NCBI GenBank assembly: GCA_039105265.1
Contig: JAPFFF010000051.1
Coordinates: forward strand, 496,001-560,000
DNA length: 64,000 nt
Reading direction: 5' to 3'
From: Tritrichomonas musculus
Lineage: Eukaryota > Parabasalia > Tritrichomonadida > Tritrichomonadidae
Shown: positions 39,592 through 51,920 of the stretch, piece after piece
Layout of the letters: each line of letters begins with the position of its first letter
Position numbering within the stretch: the stretch's first letter is position 1
Program-made: the position numbers and the translations under genes
The notes under the pieces: generated by a model
Seen by the model: only the letters and a program-made list of their open reading frames with translations
Told to the model about the DNA's origin: nothing
Databases searched by the model: none

Positions 39592-40440
39592 TTCTATTTC
39601 TTTTTAATTTTGATGGGATTAATTTATTTTTCAATTTAAATTTTGATAGCAATGAATTGAGAGATTTTTCAAATTTATTTGAAATTGGCTTATGCATCAT
39701 CTTTCCCAAATATGATTTAAAATCATTTTGTATTATTATTTATGTTATAAAAATACTTTTATATTATAATAATAAATTGAGAGATTTTTTTGAAAAGACT
39801 ATTGAATTTTTTCAAATCCGATCATTTTGTTCAACTCAATCTTTTACAATTTAAGGTCAAAATTTTAGCCATATTTTCGGGAAATATTTCTTGTTTTGTT
39901 GAATAAAAAACTATTGTTTTAGATTATTGGTAATGACAAACTTTCTTATTTAACATGAGTACTTTTTCCTTTAAAAAATTATAGAGAAATTCGAATTTTT
40001 TTGATCTTATTAGATTAAGTTTTTTACTTCTAACAAATATAATTCATTAGTTCATAATATATCCTTTTAAAATCAACATGAACCTAATTTGATCTTCTTA
40101 TTGAGGAAATTTTGTAATTCATATTTAATTATTATTTCATTTTAGCAAAATTTTAATATATTTATAACATATAATCTAATATATACTCTTTGTTCCACTA
40201 TATTATACATTTTAATTGATATTATTTAAAGTAATATATATATTTTAAATAATCAAAAAAAAGTAATATATATATTTCATTTATTTAAATTAATACTGAT
40301 GGTTTATTATAAAATATTTATGTATCATTTAGTAACTACTCTTAATTAACAAGATATATCAATATTAATGCCAAATAGAAAAAAAGCTTTCAAAAATTCT
40401 TTCAAATCAAAATTTTTAGATTTTTTAATATTGAGAAAAA
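39592..40440. other. AT-rich intergenic
   Basis: Very AT-rich. A 90-codon open stretch near the left end has no recognisable domain and skewed composition, so it is not called. attgagaaaa directly abuts the next ATG. Confidence 0.4.
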
Positions 40441-42156
40441 ATGACTGATTTCCTCTCAATATTAGATGCTTCAAACTCAATAACAGATTCATCTACAGGC
40501 GAAATCACCATTACGGTTCCAAATCTTCAAGTAACTGGAGATTTTATAATTAATGAAACATGCAAAATTACTTCAAAATGTAATACCGTTATTGAATGCG
40601 AAGTTTTCAAAATTTCATCAGAATTTGTTTCATTATCAAACATCAATTTTGAATCAACAGTCAGAGCGTGCGATTCAAATAACTTTTCAATTAAAAATTG
40701 TTCGATAAAAAAGTCGCAAAAATTAGAAGGATCTCTTATAATCACGAATTGTTCCAATGTCACGATTAGTTATGTTACAATTACCGAATCGAACAAACAT
40801 TCAGGTATATATCTGAATCAAGGCAGTATTGTTGAAGCAGATAATTTATATTTACATGATCTTGATGAGAATCTTATTTGTTGTCACAGTGGTACAGTTT
40901 TTACATTAAAATCATCCAAATTAGAACGTTCGCAATCGCATGGTATTTTTGTTACTGGTAACTCAACGATTGATATTCAAGAATGTTATTTTGAAGACAC
41001 ATTTTTCCCAGCAATCAATGTTTCAGACTCCAACTGTCATATCAAAGATAACATATTTAAGCTAATGGCACAAAATGTCATAGTTGTCAACAACAGCGCC
41101 GAATTCACGATTGAAGGGAACCAAATCACAGAATCAGAAGGATCCGGCATTCAAATATCTAATCACTCCAAAGGAAAAGTGAACAATAACAAAATCAAGG
41201 AAGTTTGCGGTAACGGAATTTTTTGTGAGGACTCAGAAATTGAATGCAACAACAACGAAATAACGGACATTAGTTATCCAGGTATTGCACTGATAGACAA
41301 GACCGTTGGCTCACTTTTTGGGAATGAAATACGGAACATCAAATTTAGCGGGATTTGCGTTCGAGGCGCCAAGCACGTTAAAATTGAAGGGACGCACATC
41401 AGCCTGACGAGGGAGAGCGGCATCTCCATCTCAGACACGGAGGAGTGCGAAGTTGTCGGGAACAGGATAGAGAAGTGCGACATTGCGTCGATTGAATGCT
41501 ACAACCAGTCGAGGGTGACGATTTGTGATAACGACATCAGCGACATAGGGAAGTACGGCTTCCTCGCGTACACGTCTGGCTACATGAAGGCAGAGAACAA
41601 CCGCATCGAGGAGGTGGGGAAGGCGATTGTGAAGCTCGCGTACAAGGGCGGCGGCGAGTTCATCAACAACAGGGTCGTCAACTGCGCAAACCAGTGCCAG
41701 TGCGAGACGTCGTCGCCGTACTTCTTCTCTGGAAACGGGAACCTGCCGGGCGTCACAAACATCCCAGAAAAAGTGTCAGACACAGTCAGGCTTGACGAGC
41801 CGTACGTCGACCACAACTCGCTGTGCCTGAAGTGCAGCAAGAAGCCTCGCGACTACCATTTGCTTGAATGCGGCCACAAAGTCTACTGCAAGGACTGCGC
41901 AGAACTCGCACTGAAGAACCACGAGAACTGCCCGCTGTGCCGGTTCCCAATTGTCAACGTCTCCAGCGGCTTCGGAGCGAGCAACGAGGACACGTGCATC
42001 ATTTGCTGCGAGAAGAAGTCAGACTGCATAATCTTGCCATGCGGGCACATGGGATGCTGCTCTTCTTGCCTTGCAGAATGGTTCCACAACAAGCCTATCT
42101 GCCCTGTTTGCAGAGAAGAACCTTGCTTCTACAAAAAGATCACAAATGATATGTGA
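40441..42156 (+). CDS. parallel beta-helix protein with two C-terminal RING-type fingers
   Basis: 571 residues. Residues ~20-430 are a right-handed beta-helix: repeated ~22-residue rungs such as GIYLNQGSIVEADNLYLHD, GIFVTGNSTIDIQECYFED, GIQISNHSKGKVNNNKI, GFLAYTSGYMKAENNRIE. Then RING 1 at ~460-500 (CLKC ... CGHKVYCKDCAE ... CPLC) and RING 2 at ~520-560 (CIIC ... CGHMGCCSSC ... CPVC). The RING pairs suggest ubiquitin-ligase activity with the helix as substrate platform, as in FBXO11-type proteins; that role is inference. Bases 41300-42071 are almost identical to its paralogue at 57470-59191. Confidence 0.9.
   Translation: MTDFLSILDASNSITDSSTGEITITVPNLQVTGDFIINETCKITSKCNTVIECEVFKISSEFVSLSNINFESTVRACDSNNFSIKNCSIKKSQKLEGSLIITNCSNVTISYVTITESNKHSGIYLNQGSIVEADNLYLHDLDENLICCHSGTVFTLKSSKLERSQSHGIFVTGNSTIDIQECYFEDTFFPAINVSDSNCHIKDNIFKLMAQNVIVVNNSAEFTIEGNQITESEGSGIQISNHSKGKVNNNKIKEVCGNGIFCEDSEIECNNNEITDISYPGIALIDKTVGSLFGNEIRNIKFSGICVRGAKHVKIEGTHISLTRESGISISDTEECEVVGNRIEKCDIASIECYNQSRVTICDNDISDIGKYGFLAYTSGYMKAENNRIEEVGKAIVKLAYKGGGEFINNRVVNCANQCQCETSSPYFFSGNGNLPGVTNIPEKVSDTVRLDEPYVDHNSLCLKCSKKPRDYHLLECGHKVYCKDCAELALKNHENCPLCRFPIVNVSSGFGASNEDTCIICCEKKSDCIILPCGHMGCCSSCLAEWFHNKPICPVCREEPCFYKKITNDM
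41300..42071 (+). repeat. 772-bp near-identical tract, copy 1
   Basis: Matches 57555-58326 in inverted orientation with no length difference; only a handful of substitutions are visible. Outside these limits the two genes diverge sharply on both sides. The tract is far GC-richer than its flanks. Confidence 0.9.
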
Positions 42157-45100
42157 CTATATTATTATTATTGTTATTTCTTTTCTTTATTATTATTATG
42201 ATTTTAAATTATTTATATCCACTTTTTTAATTTTATTTTATAATTTCCCGTTAAGGTCAATTAATGGTGATTTTTTTTTTATATGAAAAAATTCATAAAT
42301 AATTGATTGTATCATGTAAAAACTTATTCATCAAGTATATCAGATATTAAAAATATGTTTTGAGGTATGATCAAAACAAAAAGATAAATAAAGTATTCTT
42401 CAAATAATCTGTATTTTTTTTTTTTTTTTTTTTAGATTTTTAAATTTTGTTTTTATTAAAATAGAAACATCATATATTATGTTTTTTATTATAAAATGAA
42501 GGATAATATGAATTATTTTTATAAATCAATTTTGATCTTTTTGTTGAAACTAATATTTAGTTCTATTTTTGGCTAATATATCTTTTTTAGTTAGAATATT
42601 ATACAAATTCTTTTGTGGTTGATGAATATAATTTAGAATAAAATAAATCTTTAATCTTACGATGATGGAATAGTTTCTCATCATCGTTTACTATATGAAC
42701 ATGTTTTGATCACTTATATATTTACATTTGATATAAAATAAAAGTTTTATATTTGATTTTAGACTTTTTAACGGGCATGATAAAATGATTTCTTTTCGAT
42801 CAATTCATAATTTTGAATTCAATAAAACATATGCTCCAGTTTTTGTGAACATAAATGGTCACAATTTTTTTTGAAGTAAATTTTATAATTTCTTTTCGAT
42901 CAATTTATTTGTACGCATATATATGAGTATTGTTTTGATATGTTTTATTTCGTCATAATAGCTTAAATTTCTATCACGATTCCCGTTAGGAAGAATTAAA
43001 TTTTATAATTTTTTTGATATCACAAATGAAGTGAAGTTATTTTTCATTAAAAATAAAAATATCTTTAGAATATTATAAAATATCTCTATTTTATTATCAA
43101 AAAAAGTTATAAATATTATCTTTATTTAAAATAAATCATTTTTTCAAAAACTATTTTCATAATACTTATGTAAAAAAAATATTTATATATCAAATTATTT
43201 TTAAAAATACAAATATCGCAAAATTCACAAGACGAAAATAAAATCAAATCATTAATAGCAATTATAAAGTATTATTTGAACTATATTTTTAATGGCGATC
43301 CAAAATTTTGGGCCAAAATTGCTTTGCAGTTGTTATGAATTTTCATTGTTTATTGAGATGGGTTCCGACTTGAAATAACGTATTTTTTTCATTTTAAAAT
43401 AAATCTATCTTATTATATTTTCATTTTTTTAATAAACATATTTAAATAATAAAATAGTTATACATTTCTTTATATATCTTTATATTTTAATGTAAAAAGA
43501 AAGATCTAATGCATCCATCTAATCATTTAAAAATTTATCAATTTCGGACTATATTCATAATATAAAATAATATATAAATTAAACAACTTATATTTTTATT
43601 AAATTTTCGAAATATTGTTTATTAACAGAGAAAAATGTATAATATATTAAAAAATGGGAGAAATTTGTTTTTGTTTTTTCTCTTTGAATCTTGGATATAT
43701 TTATATGTTTAAGCATTTTAAAAGAATTTAATTTTTTAATATAATATAATCAATTAATTTATTCTAAATTATACCGATTTAATATTAAGATATAAACTTA
43801 ATTTTTTTTAGAAATAATATTCTCAAAAAGTTAATTTTAAAGTTTATTCTATATGCGAAAACCTCCAAAAAAAAGAAAATTTCACTTTAAAAATGCATAA
43901 TAATAAAATATCAATACTAATTATTTTTAATTTTCATATTTAATGTTGAAAATTTAAGTAAAATGGACTATATATAATAATTCATTTCGATGTTTTGAAA
44001 AAAATACTCAATATCCATTTATTTCCAGACAATTAGAGCAACTATAATATTGTTAATTCGTTTTAAATGAGTTTTTAGAAGTTTCAAATAGAATGATAAA
44101 TACTATATTTCTCTCAAAATTTTGAATGATATTCCTTTCAATTTTATATTATAAGATTAAAATATGATTATCTTTAAATATAAATAAATATTTAATAATC
44201 GTATCGGTGTAATTAAAGATAATCTGATATAATTAAACATATCATAATATGATTAAATAAAAAACCTATTAAGTCCCAAAAAGTCCCAGCATATTGAGTC
44301 GGGACCCATCTGTTTATTGTTTCTATTTAACTCATCAAATAACGATATACAGCAAATATTTCTTGAGAATTATCAATTTTTATTAGGTATATTTATATAA
44401 ATTTATGATAATTCTTGTTTATGTCCAATCCATTAATAAGATATCTTCAAAATTAAATATCTGAAAAAAATTTCAAAATCGAGAAAACTAGATAAAATAG
44501 CAACCAATTTTTGGTATTAGTTTAATATTAATTAAAATTCACCAGAAAAATTACACTTACAATCTATTTTTATTCAAAAAAAAAAAATTATTTTGAGTGT
44601 CCCCAGAAGAGTCGAAACTAGCGAATTTGTAATAAATATGATTATAATTAAAATATTTTACTTAATAACAGATAATAAATTTAAACTATTAATTATGATA
44701 TATTTAATGCGCTAGAAAACAAGATATTACTATAAAAAATGATGACTTTTGAATTCAAATACTGATCGTAATAGGCAAATTTTTAACCTTGGATAATTTT
44801 GTTAAAACTTTTCTATAAAAAGCATTTTATTAATCATTTATATCATAAAAAATATCATATATTTGATTTTTGATTGGTATAAATTGGAATTTATTGCCTA
44901 ATAAAGTTGGACTTAGCTATTGTAAATGAAAAATGATATGTAATTTTTTGATCATTTGATGAAATGAAGCTCCAAAACATAAAATATCCTATTGGATATT
45001 GATAATCATCATTAGAAATTTATATTTTTTAAAAAATTAACAAAAATAAGTAAATCATATTTCTATTACGAAAAATGTAGCGCACCAAATTCAGTGAAAT

Positions 45101-45960
45101 TTAGCCATCAGAAAATGCATATATAATAACGATGATTTTATCAATATTTCAAATATTTGTTATGAATTTGGAGAGAAAAGAAAGATTTGAAATTGAGAGG
45201 AATTCATGTAAAGTTCTCAATTCTGATTTTAAAAAAAATAAATTTCTCATTTAAAACAATAATTATGATAAATCTAATAGATTAAAAATCTTATTATATT
45301 TGTGCTTAATAAAAATTCAAACAATAAATATAAAATATTCAAAATCAATCGTTTTTCGAAATCAAAATTTTGAAAAAATTATAAACGGTTTAGTGTCTAC
45401 CGTTCTGTGTCCCCATATTTCGAGAATAAAATTGAGAATATAGTAAATAATAATTGAGAGTCGTTGCATTTAAATTCATATCTTAATATGTAATTTATTA
45501 TTTTATTATATTATAATAATTATATGATATATATAAAATATATAATAAATATATATTAATAATATAATTTTAAAATACTTTTTTTTTATAAATTTGGCCC
45601 ATTTTCATTTTCTCAATTTTTTTTTGGGCCAATTTAAGTGGAAACTATATCATGCATTAATAATCAAATAATATCAAACGAGACACATTTTTTTAAATAG
45701 TATAAAAATGATTTTTATCATGTTTTTATTACTTTTTTTCTTCTAAATAATAGATTTTTCTCTTAATTAAATAATTTCTATAGTTTACATATTTTTATAT
45801 TTTTTTTCAGTGGTTTATATTTTTCTACCTCAGAAAAAAAATCATATATCACCACAAGTCGGCCCCGTGGATGAAAATAAAAAAAAATTATATCATTATA
45901 ATGCTCATAAAAATTAATTAATATATACGAATTTTGCATATATTAATAATTAATTTTTTT
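42157..45960. other. AT-rich intergenic, 3.8 kb
   Basis: No gene supported. Contains poly-T at ~42414-42434, a 32-bp fragment matching the RCC1-kinase gene (42834-42865), two copies of tttcttttcgatcaatt about 105 bp apart (42790s and 42890s), and an inverted ggcccatttt / gggcc pair near 45596-45631. Otherwise featureless A/T-rich spacer. Confidence 0.5.
42834..42865 (+). pseudogene. fragment of an RCC1-kinase-type gene
   Basis: 32 bases match exactly the reverse complement of 55350-55381 inside the RCC1-kinase gene and read [11 protein letters not shown] in the same frame. Flanks do not match, so this is a scrap of a decayed paralogue or a microhomology insertion. Confidence 0.55.
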
Positions 45961-46154
45961 TTTTTTAAAAAATAAAATTTAATAAATTGAATTAAAAATA
46001 ATCGTTTTCATATTTATTTTCGCTTATTTCTTCATGAATAAACATTTTTAGATCATCATACTTTATAAATATTATTTATATTTAATATTATATTCATATA
46101 AATAGTTAATTCAAAAATAGCTCAAAATATGTTAATTATATCTGATGTTGAAAA
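45961..46154 (+). repeat. left inverted arm
   Basis: Pairs with 47310-47502; differs by a few substitutions and single-base length changes in A/T runs. Confidence 0.8.
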
Positions 46155-47309
46155 ATGCAAATTCATAAAAAAAAACATAATAATAAACTTCATTACATGA
46201 TATATATTGATATATTTTAATTATAATTAATACATTACTACTCAATGCAATTTTATTCGTGCTTTTATAATGATTTCAAAATCATCGATTTCTTGACGAA
46301 TATCAAATTCTTAACCTTTATTTTGTTTTGTCATAAAGAAACAAAATGTAGAAAACAATACTGCATTAAGATTATTAATTTTTTGTTTGGCTGTGTTTTT
46401 TCGATCATTTTATATTTTTGGAGGGATTTTAAAAAAATGGTGTTTAAATCAAGAATAATAAGATTATATGGAAATTATATTAAAATATTGATATATTGTC
46501 AAATATTGATGATGAATCAAAATTGGTTTGAACTCTTTTGCATTCATTTTTATGAAAAAGAGCTTTTTTTAAAAAAGTGATATTTCATATTTTTCAACAC
46601 CAATCCTTGAATGAACATGAAACAAAATCGTTATAACAATGAGAAACTATTATGTAGCATATTTGAAGACTTTTATCATTCGAAATCAGTTCATGAAAAC
46701 ATTTTTCCAATCATTGAGCATTGATATAAAATATGTAATAAATATCAATTTAATGTATGAACCATAAGATATTACAGAAAATTAATAATTTTATTTTATT
46801 TATTTGACTTTCATCATGTTTTGTTAAAGAAAAAAAATTGATTTTTCCAATATTTTCAACTTATTAAAACAAAAAAAGACTTTTAAAAATCTCATTTTTT
46901 AATGAATCAAAAAATAAACTATAGATATAATAATATTAGATAGATTTAAATGCGATATTTGCGTTCTGATTAACGAATGTTAACAGAAAGAGAAGAACAA
47001 CGTTAATACTTTTATAACAATTATAACCTAAAATTTGATATTATTTTATACTATTATGTTTTGCTTATATACAATAGTTATTATTATTATATTATTATTT
47101 TGAATGAGTAAAATATTATTTTCCTTTTCAAAAAAGATTTTATTCATTTATTACAAAGAAAATGCTACTATTTTAAGACCAATTAAAATTTATATAAATA
47201 AATCAAATATTTGCAAATATCCTCAACCAAATTCAATTATAAATAAATTATTGCAAAATATGATTCGAATTCTTTCTAAATATGCTGATGCCATGAGCAT
47301 ATAATTTAT

Positions 47310-47502
47310 TTTCAATACCAGATATAATTAACATATTTTGAGCTATTTTTGAATTAACTATTTATATGAATATAATATTAAATATAAATAATATTTATAA
47401 AGTATGATGATCTAAAAATGTTTATTCATGAAGAAATAAGCGAAAATAAATATGAAAACGATTATTTTTAATTCAATTTATAAAATTTTATTTTTAAAAA
47501 AG
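47310..47502 (-). repeat. right inverted arm
   Basis: Inverted partner of 45961-46154. Confidence 0.8.
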
Positions 47503-47508
47503 TTAAGT

Positions 47509-47547
47509 GTTCTCCTTTCCAAACCGACGTTCTCGTCCCAAACCGAC
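47509..47547. repeat. two-copy ~20-bp repeat next to inverted arm
   Basis: gttctcctttccaaaccgac followed directly by gttctcgtcccaaaccgac. A GC-rich island in AT-rich spacer, 7 bp outside the right arm. Confidence 0.6.
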
Positions 47548-47840
47548 TCTACTATAATTTAAAGTACAAAAAATCCTGAGTGGCTCACCTATTTCTATAA
47601 CCATACAAAAAGTAAAGATTAGTCATTGAAGTTTTTAAGGTGAAAATTGACCAAAAAATATCCGATCAATTACGATTTTCCTAAATTTGGAAATTTTAAT
47701 TTTATTATTCCATTTTATAAATTATTCTTATCATTGCTCATTAACATGTTTGTCAAAAAAAATATTTACCGTAATAATTACCGTAGAATGTTTAAAAAGT
47801 TCTAAGAAAAAAATACGATTTTTTTAGTTCATATTTATAT
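47548..47840. other. AT-rich upstream region of surface-protein gene
   Basis: Nothing gene-like; leads to the ATG at 47841. Confidence 0.4.
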
Positions 47841-50800
47841 ATGTTATTATTATTCCTATCATTATAAAATTTTGCATATTCACAAATTCCAGAAGAGCTC
47901 AAGGATCTGGCAAATCAGGCATTAATCAATTCACAAACAAAGGTTCCAAAATCTTTAAGAGAAGATTCTAAAAAACCAGGATATTATGAAAATCCTTCTT
48001 ATCATTTCAAGCTTTTAAAAACATTAACAAATTCGCAATCCAATGATATTAAAGGATTTGCCGTTGATAAAAAACATATAGCTTTTGTAAAAAGAAAAAG
48101 TTATAATCTTAAGGATGATTTTGTTTTTTGTGACCCTGAAACTCAGAAATTATACTTAATTAAAAGTTATGTTGCCTCAGAAGATAATATTGTTATATAC
48201 AAAAAAAAGGAAACAAGCATTTTTAATATCATGACAAATTTTGAATTACAATTCCATTCGATACGCGACCGTCCAATCAAATACAATTTAAACAAAAGCA
48301 CTAATTTCAAACAACCCCAAGAAAGCAATCAGCAATCATTTAATATTCAATGGGATGAAGATTCAAATAAGCCTGTTCTTCAACCAGTTAAAGATTCTGC
48401 GCTTCAAATTGGTTATGGAATGTATGCGAAAGTTACGATTGATGCCACTTTTTCATTTAATGGACTTTCCGATGTTAAATTTTCCGGACAGATTGACATA
48501 GAAGCTCTTGCAGGTGCAGGTGTTTTAATTCCAGACAATTCAAAGCAGCCAATACCAGGTTACAAATCCAAAGTGAAGAAATTTAAAGTATATGGAATCA
48601 CCAAAGATCTGAAGTTTATGGGTCTTAAATTGGTTCTTGGAGCATTTTTAAATTTCCAATTTGAACTAAAAGATATGGAAATTGACATTCCAATTGGTTT
48701 TGAATACTTAAAAGGCTACAAACTGACTGGTTCTAAATATTTCGAAGTTACACAAAACTCTGTTATGGACTCGGAATGGAGTATTTCTCTTCAAAGTATT
48801 CCTGATTATAACCAAGCCAATTTGGATGATTTAATGGCAACAATATTGGCAGCCTCTTTCAAAGCAACACTTGATATCATCCCATCATTTTCATTTGATA
48901 TAAATATAACATATATAACAGCTTCTGTTATAATTGGTTTACATGTTCCTTTTCAATTAACATTTGCATTTGATAAAAATGAATGCCTTTTCCCTTACTT
49001 AAATGCTCAATTAACGATCCCAATATCAATGTTCTTTAGATTACCTGATGTCATAATATTTAAATGTAAAGTGTTTAAAGAATATTATAAAGAAATTCCA
49101 CTTGAAAATATCGTTTACGTGTCACCAAAAATTTGCATTGGAGGATCAGCTGGTGCTAAATCTGTCGTTGCACATAATACAGAAGTTAAATCAGAACTTT
49201 TTAAAGTAGCTAAGAATAACGTATATTATAGTGTTAAATTATTTGAAGGTGAAAAATTGCTCAAATTTGAACTTCAATTTCCAGCTCAATACTTAAATAA
49301 ATACGTTCTTGTTGATTCTGGTAAATATCATCCTAGCTTTGAAGTAGAAGTTAAATCATTAAATCAGCATCTTAACCTCTTTAAAAATACTGAAGGAAAA
49401 GTTAATTGCTTCGTTCTTAGAACAAATACAGCTGCAGAAGATTTTATCTTGGGATTTCATTTCTTTGATTTAGTCGATGGTAACTTTCCAATCCTTGAAA
49501 AAGGTAAAATAAACCATGTTACTACTAAAGCAGGAATATCAACTGCAGTCATTTTGCCAGCAAAAAATAAAGAATCAGGAGCAAATATACTCCCAGATTT
49601 ACCTCCAGATAATAAATACAAATTTATTCTTGTTGATGATGAAACATATCTTTTTATATTCTATGAAGTTACTGAGCAACAACAATATGATCTGAATTTA
49701 ATTTCCTCATACTTGAGTGATTTGCAGCCATCAGTTACTGTTGATTTGAGTTATGCATATGATTTTTATTCTGATGATTATTTAAGCCAATATATAATTT
49801 TTGCAAAGAATATTAATACTGTTATAGTTCAACAAGATGGTGTTTTAATTGAAAGTCAACTCGAGACTACTAGACCCAATACATATGATTTTTATTTTGA
49901 CCGTATATATATGAAAAAGCCATTAACATTTATCCCTGTTTGCAAAGACGAAGATGGTGTTATGTGCCAATTAACTTATCCTGCACCTAGTGAATCAGGA
50001 TACCATTTCATTTCATACCCAAACAGAGATGGAATATCATCAACTGGAACAGGCTTCTTGAAAGAAGTTATTTATGTTGAAAAAGGCAAATCATTCAACT
50101 ATTACAAGAAATACAAAGAGCATATTAAAGTTGATTTGGAATATAAGCAAACTGAGCCAGATACAGTTGTTCCTAAATATGAATCTGTCGAAGGAGATGC
50201 AAACTTAAAGCGTGTTTGCCTTTATGTTGATAAAATGATCGTGCCATTTTCTAGGAAATATTATACTGAAAATTTGAACGATCTTCTAGAACAGCTCAAT
50301 ATAGACATTCCTGAAGATGATTACAGTGGAATAGGAAGCGACAAAGATGGTTGTATTACATTTTTATCTTCATATTTGCAACCAGATGCAAAAATAACAT
50401 ATCTATCAAGTGAAGTATGTGATCTTCCAATAGTCCAAATCGGCACAAAACCAACGCCAAAGCCAGATCCACCAGTAAACCCCGATCCACCAGTAAACCC
50501 CGATCCACCAGTAAATCCCGATCCTTCATTGAAGAACAAATACTTTTGCATTTGCAGTGATGAATCACACTGTAACGAATGCACTACTGGAATTGAAAGC
50601 AACGAAATACAAAAAGGTGAAGCATTATCTCAAGATCCAGGAGAAGGATTTGAAATAAGAGTTTTTTCAGATGTTTCTATTTCATCATCTGTATTTAAAT
50701 ATGACCATAACGTTGTTGTTGATTCTAAAAATAATTTAATACTGAATGATGTTAAAAATATTGATTTATCAGATACAACCAAACTCAAGGCAGATTATCT

Positions 50801-51920
50801 TTCTTTTGCAAGTTGCGATAACGTTGTTCTAAAGCCAAAATCAACTCAATTTGAATTCAAATTATCAACAGTTGGATTAGGAAAAGAATTCACGATTGAA
50901 ATTCCTAGTTCTCTCAAATCTCCATTGAAGCTCATTATTTCCAATTCAAATGAAAATGTTATTGCACCACAAATGAATGTTAAAGGAAATGGAGAATTGA
51001 ATGCATTTGATTATCCAATAGATAAAATAAAAGCGGAAGAAACTGTTAAAGTTATTGAAGGAGTTGTTCTAGTTTGTTCACCACAAGAAGAAGGTGAGAA
51101 ATGTGATGAAAAGATATACAATGATTACAAAGTATTAAATCAAATCGAAGAAATCAAAGAACAACTTAAAAAGAATATAAAAATATGTTTATTCCTCAAC
51201 ACGAAGAAAGGGAAATATTTTGATATAAGCATTGATATGTTCAACAGTCAAGACTTAATTTTGATTGGCAAAAAAGCTGCTGCTGAAGTTTTATTGGAAG
51301 AAGTTGAAGAAAACACAAAACTTAGAGTTTTATCAACAACTGTTTTACACAATAATGAAGATGAAATGAAACTTGAAGGTTCACAAGGTTCTGCAACAAT
51401 TGATAACGATGATGTAGATTTGGTTGTTGTTGGTTATAATGAGCAGTTATTACTTACTCAAGATGAGCAATATAATACTAAGCAACCACTCATTACTCTT
51501 CAAGCTATGAATGAAAACTCGAAAATTATTCTAGATGACAAAATCCAAATTGATTTGCAAAACTATTCAATTGAGACATTAAAAGAAAAGGCAACTATTG
51601 CACTTTATGTTGGTGATAAAGAAATAGATCATTTGCCTGATAATTTTGTAAGTAATGAAAATGTGCAAATTGAAATCAAAAAAGGATTGCCTGAACAAGA
51701 ACCAGTCAAAAAAGGTGGAGGTTTGTCTAAAGGAGCTATAGCAGGTATAGTGATTGCTGTCATCGTTGTTGTTGCTGCTGTTGCAGCTGTCCTCGTTTAT
51801 TTCTTTGTCATCAAGAAGAAGAAAGCCGTTGGAAACAATAGTGAAGACAAATCGATAAATGAAAATGATTCAAATAATGAAGAAAAATCAAATAATGAAG
51901 ATGATACACCAAATCCATAA
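47841..51920 (+). pseudogene. type I membrane surface protein, stop codon in signal-peptide region
   Basis: One frame runs from ATG 47841 (MLLLFLSL, TAA at 47865-47867, then NFAYSQIPEELKDLANQ) with no further stop to 51920. The hydrophobic start plus FAYS looks like a signal peptide cut by a single nonsense codon; the 112 codons between 47868 and 48231 read as good protein. The ATG at 48231 would give 1229 residues without signal. The body is beta-rich with no family I recognise, a PPVNPD x3 linker near codon 880, and a C-terminal membrane helix (GAIAGIVIAVIVVVAAVAAV) followed by KKKK and an acidic Asn/Glu tail of ~35 residues. Expected at the cell surface if translated in full; otherwise a young pseudogene, or an allelic or sequencing difference. 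Confidence 0.75.
50459..50525 (+). repeat. 18-bp tandem repeat in surface-protein gene
   Basis: About three and a half copies of ccagtaaaccccgatcca encode a PPVNPD proline-rich linker; the copies are almost identical, which suggests recent slippage. Confidence 0.8.

Larger units (their letters stand above)
45961..47502. mobile_element. ~1.5 kb element with ~194-bp inverted arms
   Basis: 45961-46154 and 47310-47502 are near-identical inverted copies (for example gcttatttcttcatgaa left, ttcatgaagaaataagc right). They enclose about 1.15 kb of AT-rich sequence with two short open stretches (46245-46580, 47104-47304) lacking recognisable transposase motifs. Best read as a non-autonomous foldback or TIR element; an inverted duplication without mobility is possible. 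No target duplication could be fixed. Confidence 0.6.

Noticed and set aside
39582-39854. 90-codon frame upstream of the GTPase gene
   Set aside because: Phe/Leu/Ile-rich translation typical of AT-rich spacer, overlaps the GTPase start, no family.
46245-46580. 111-codon frame inside the foldback element
   Set aside because: Hydrophobic/lysine-rich low-complexity translation, no domain, ordinary for AT-rich DNA; not called a gene.
47104-47304. 66-codon frame inside the foldback element
   Set aside because: Too short and compositionally plain; no transposase or other motif.
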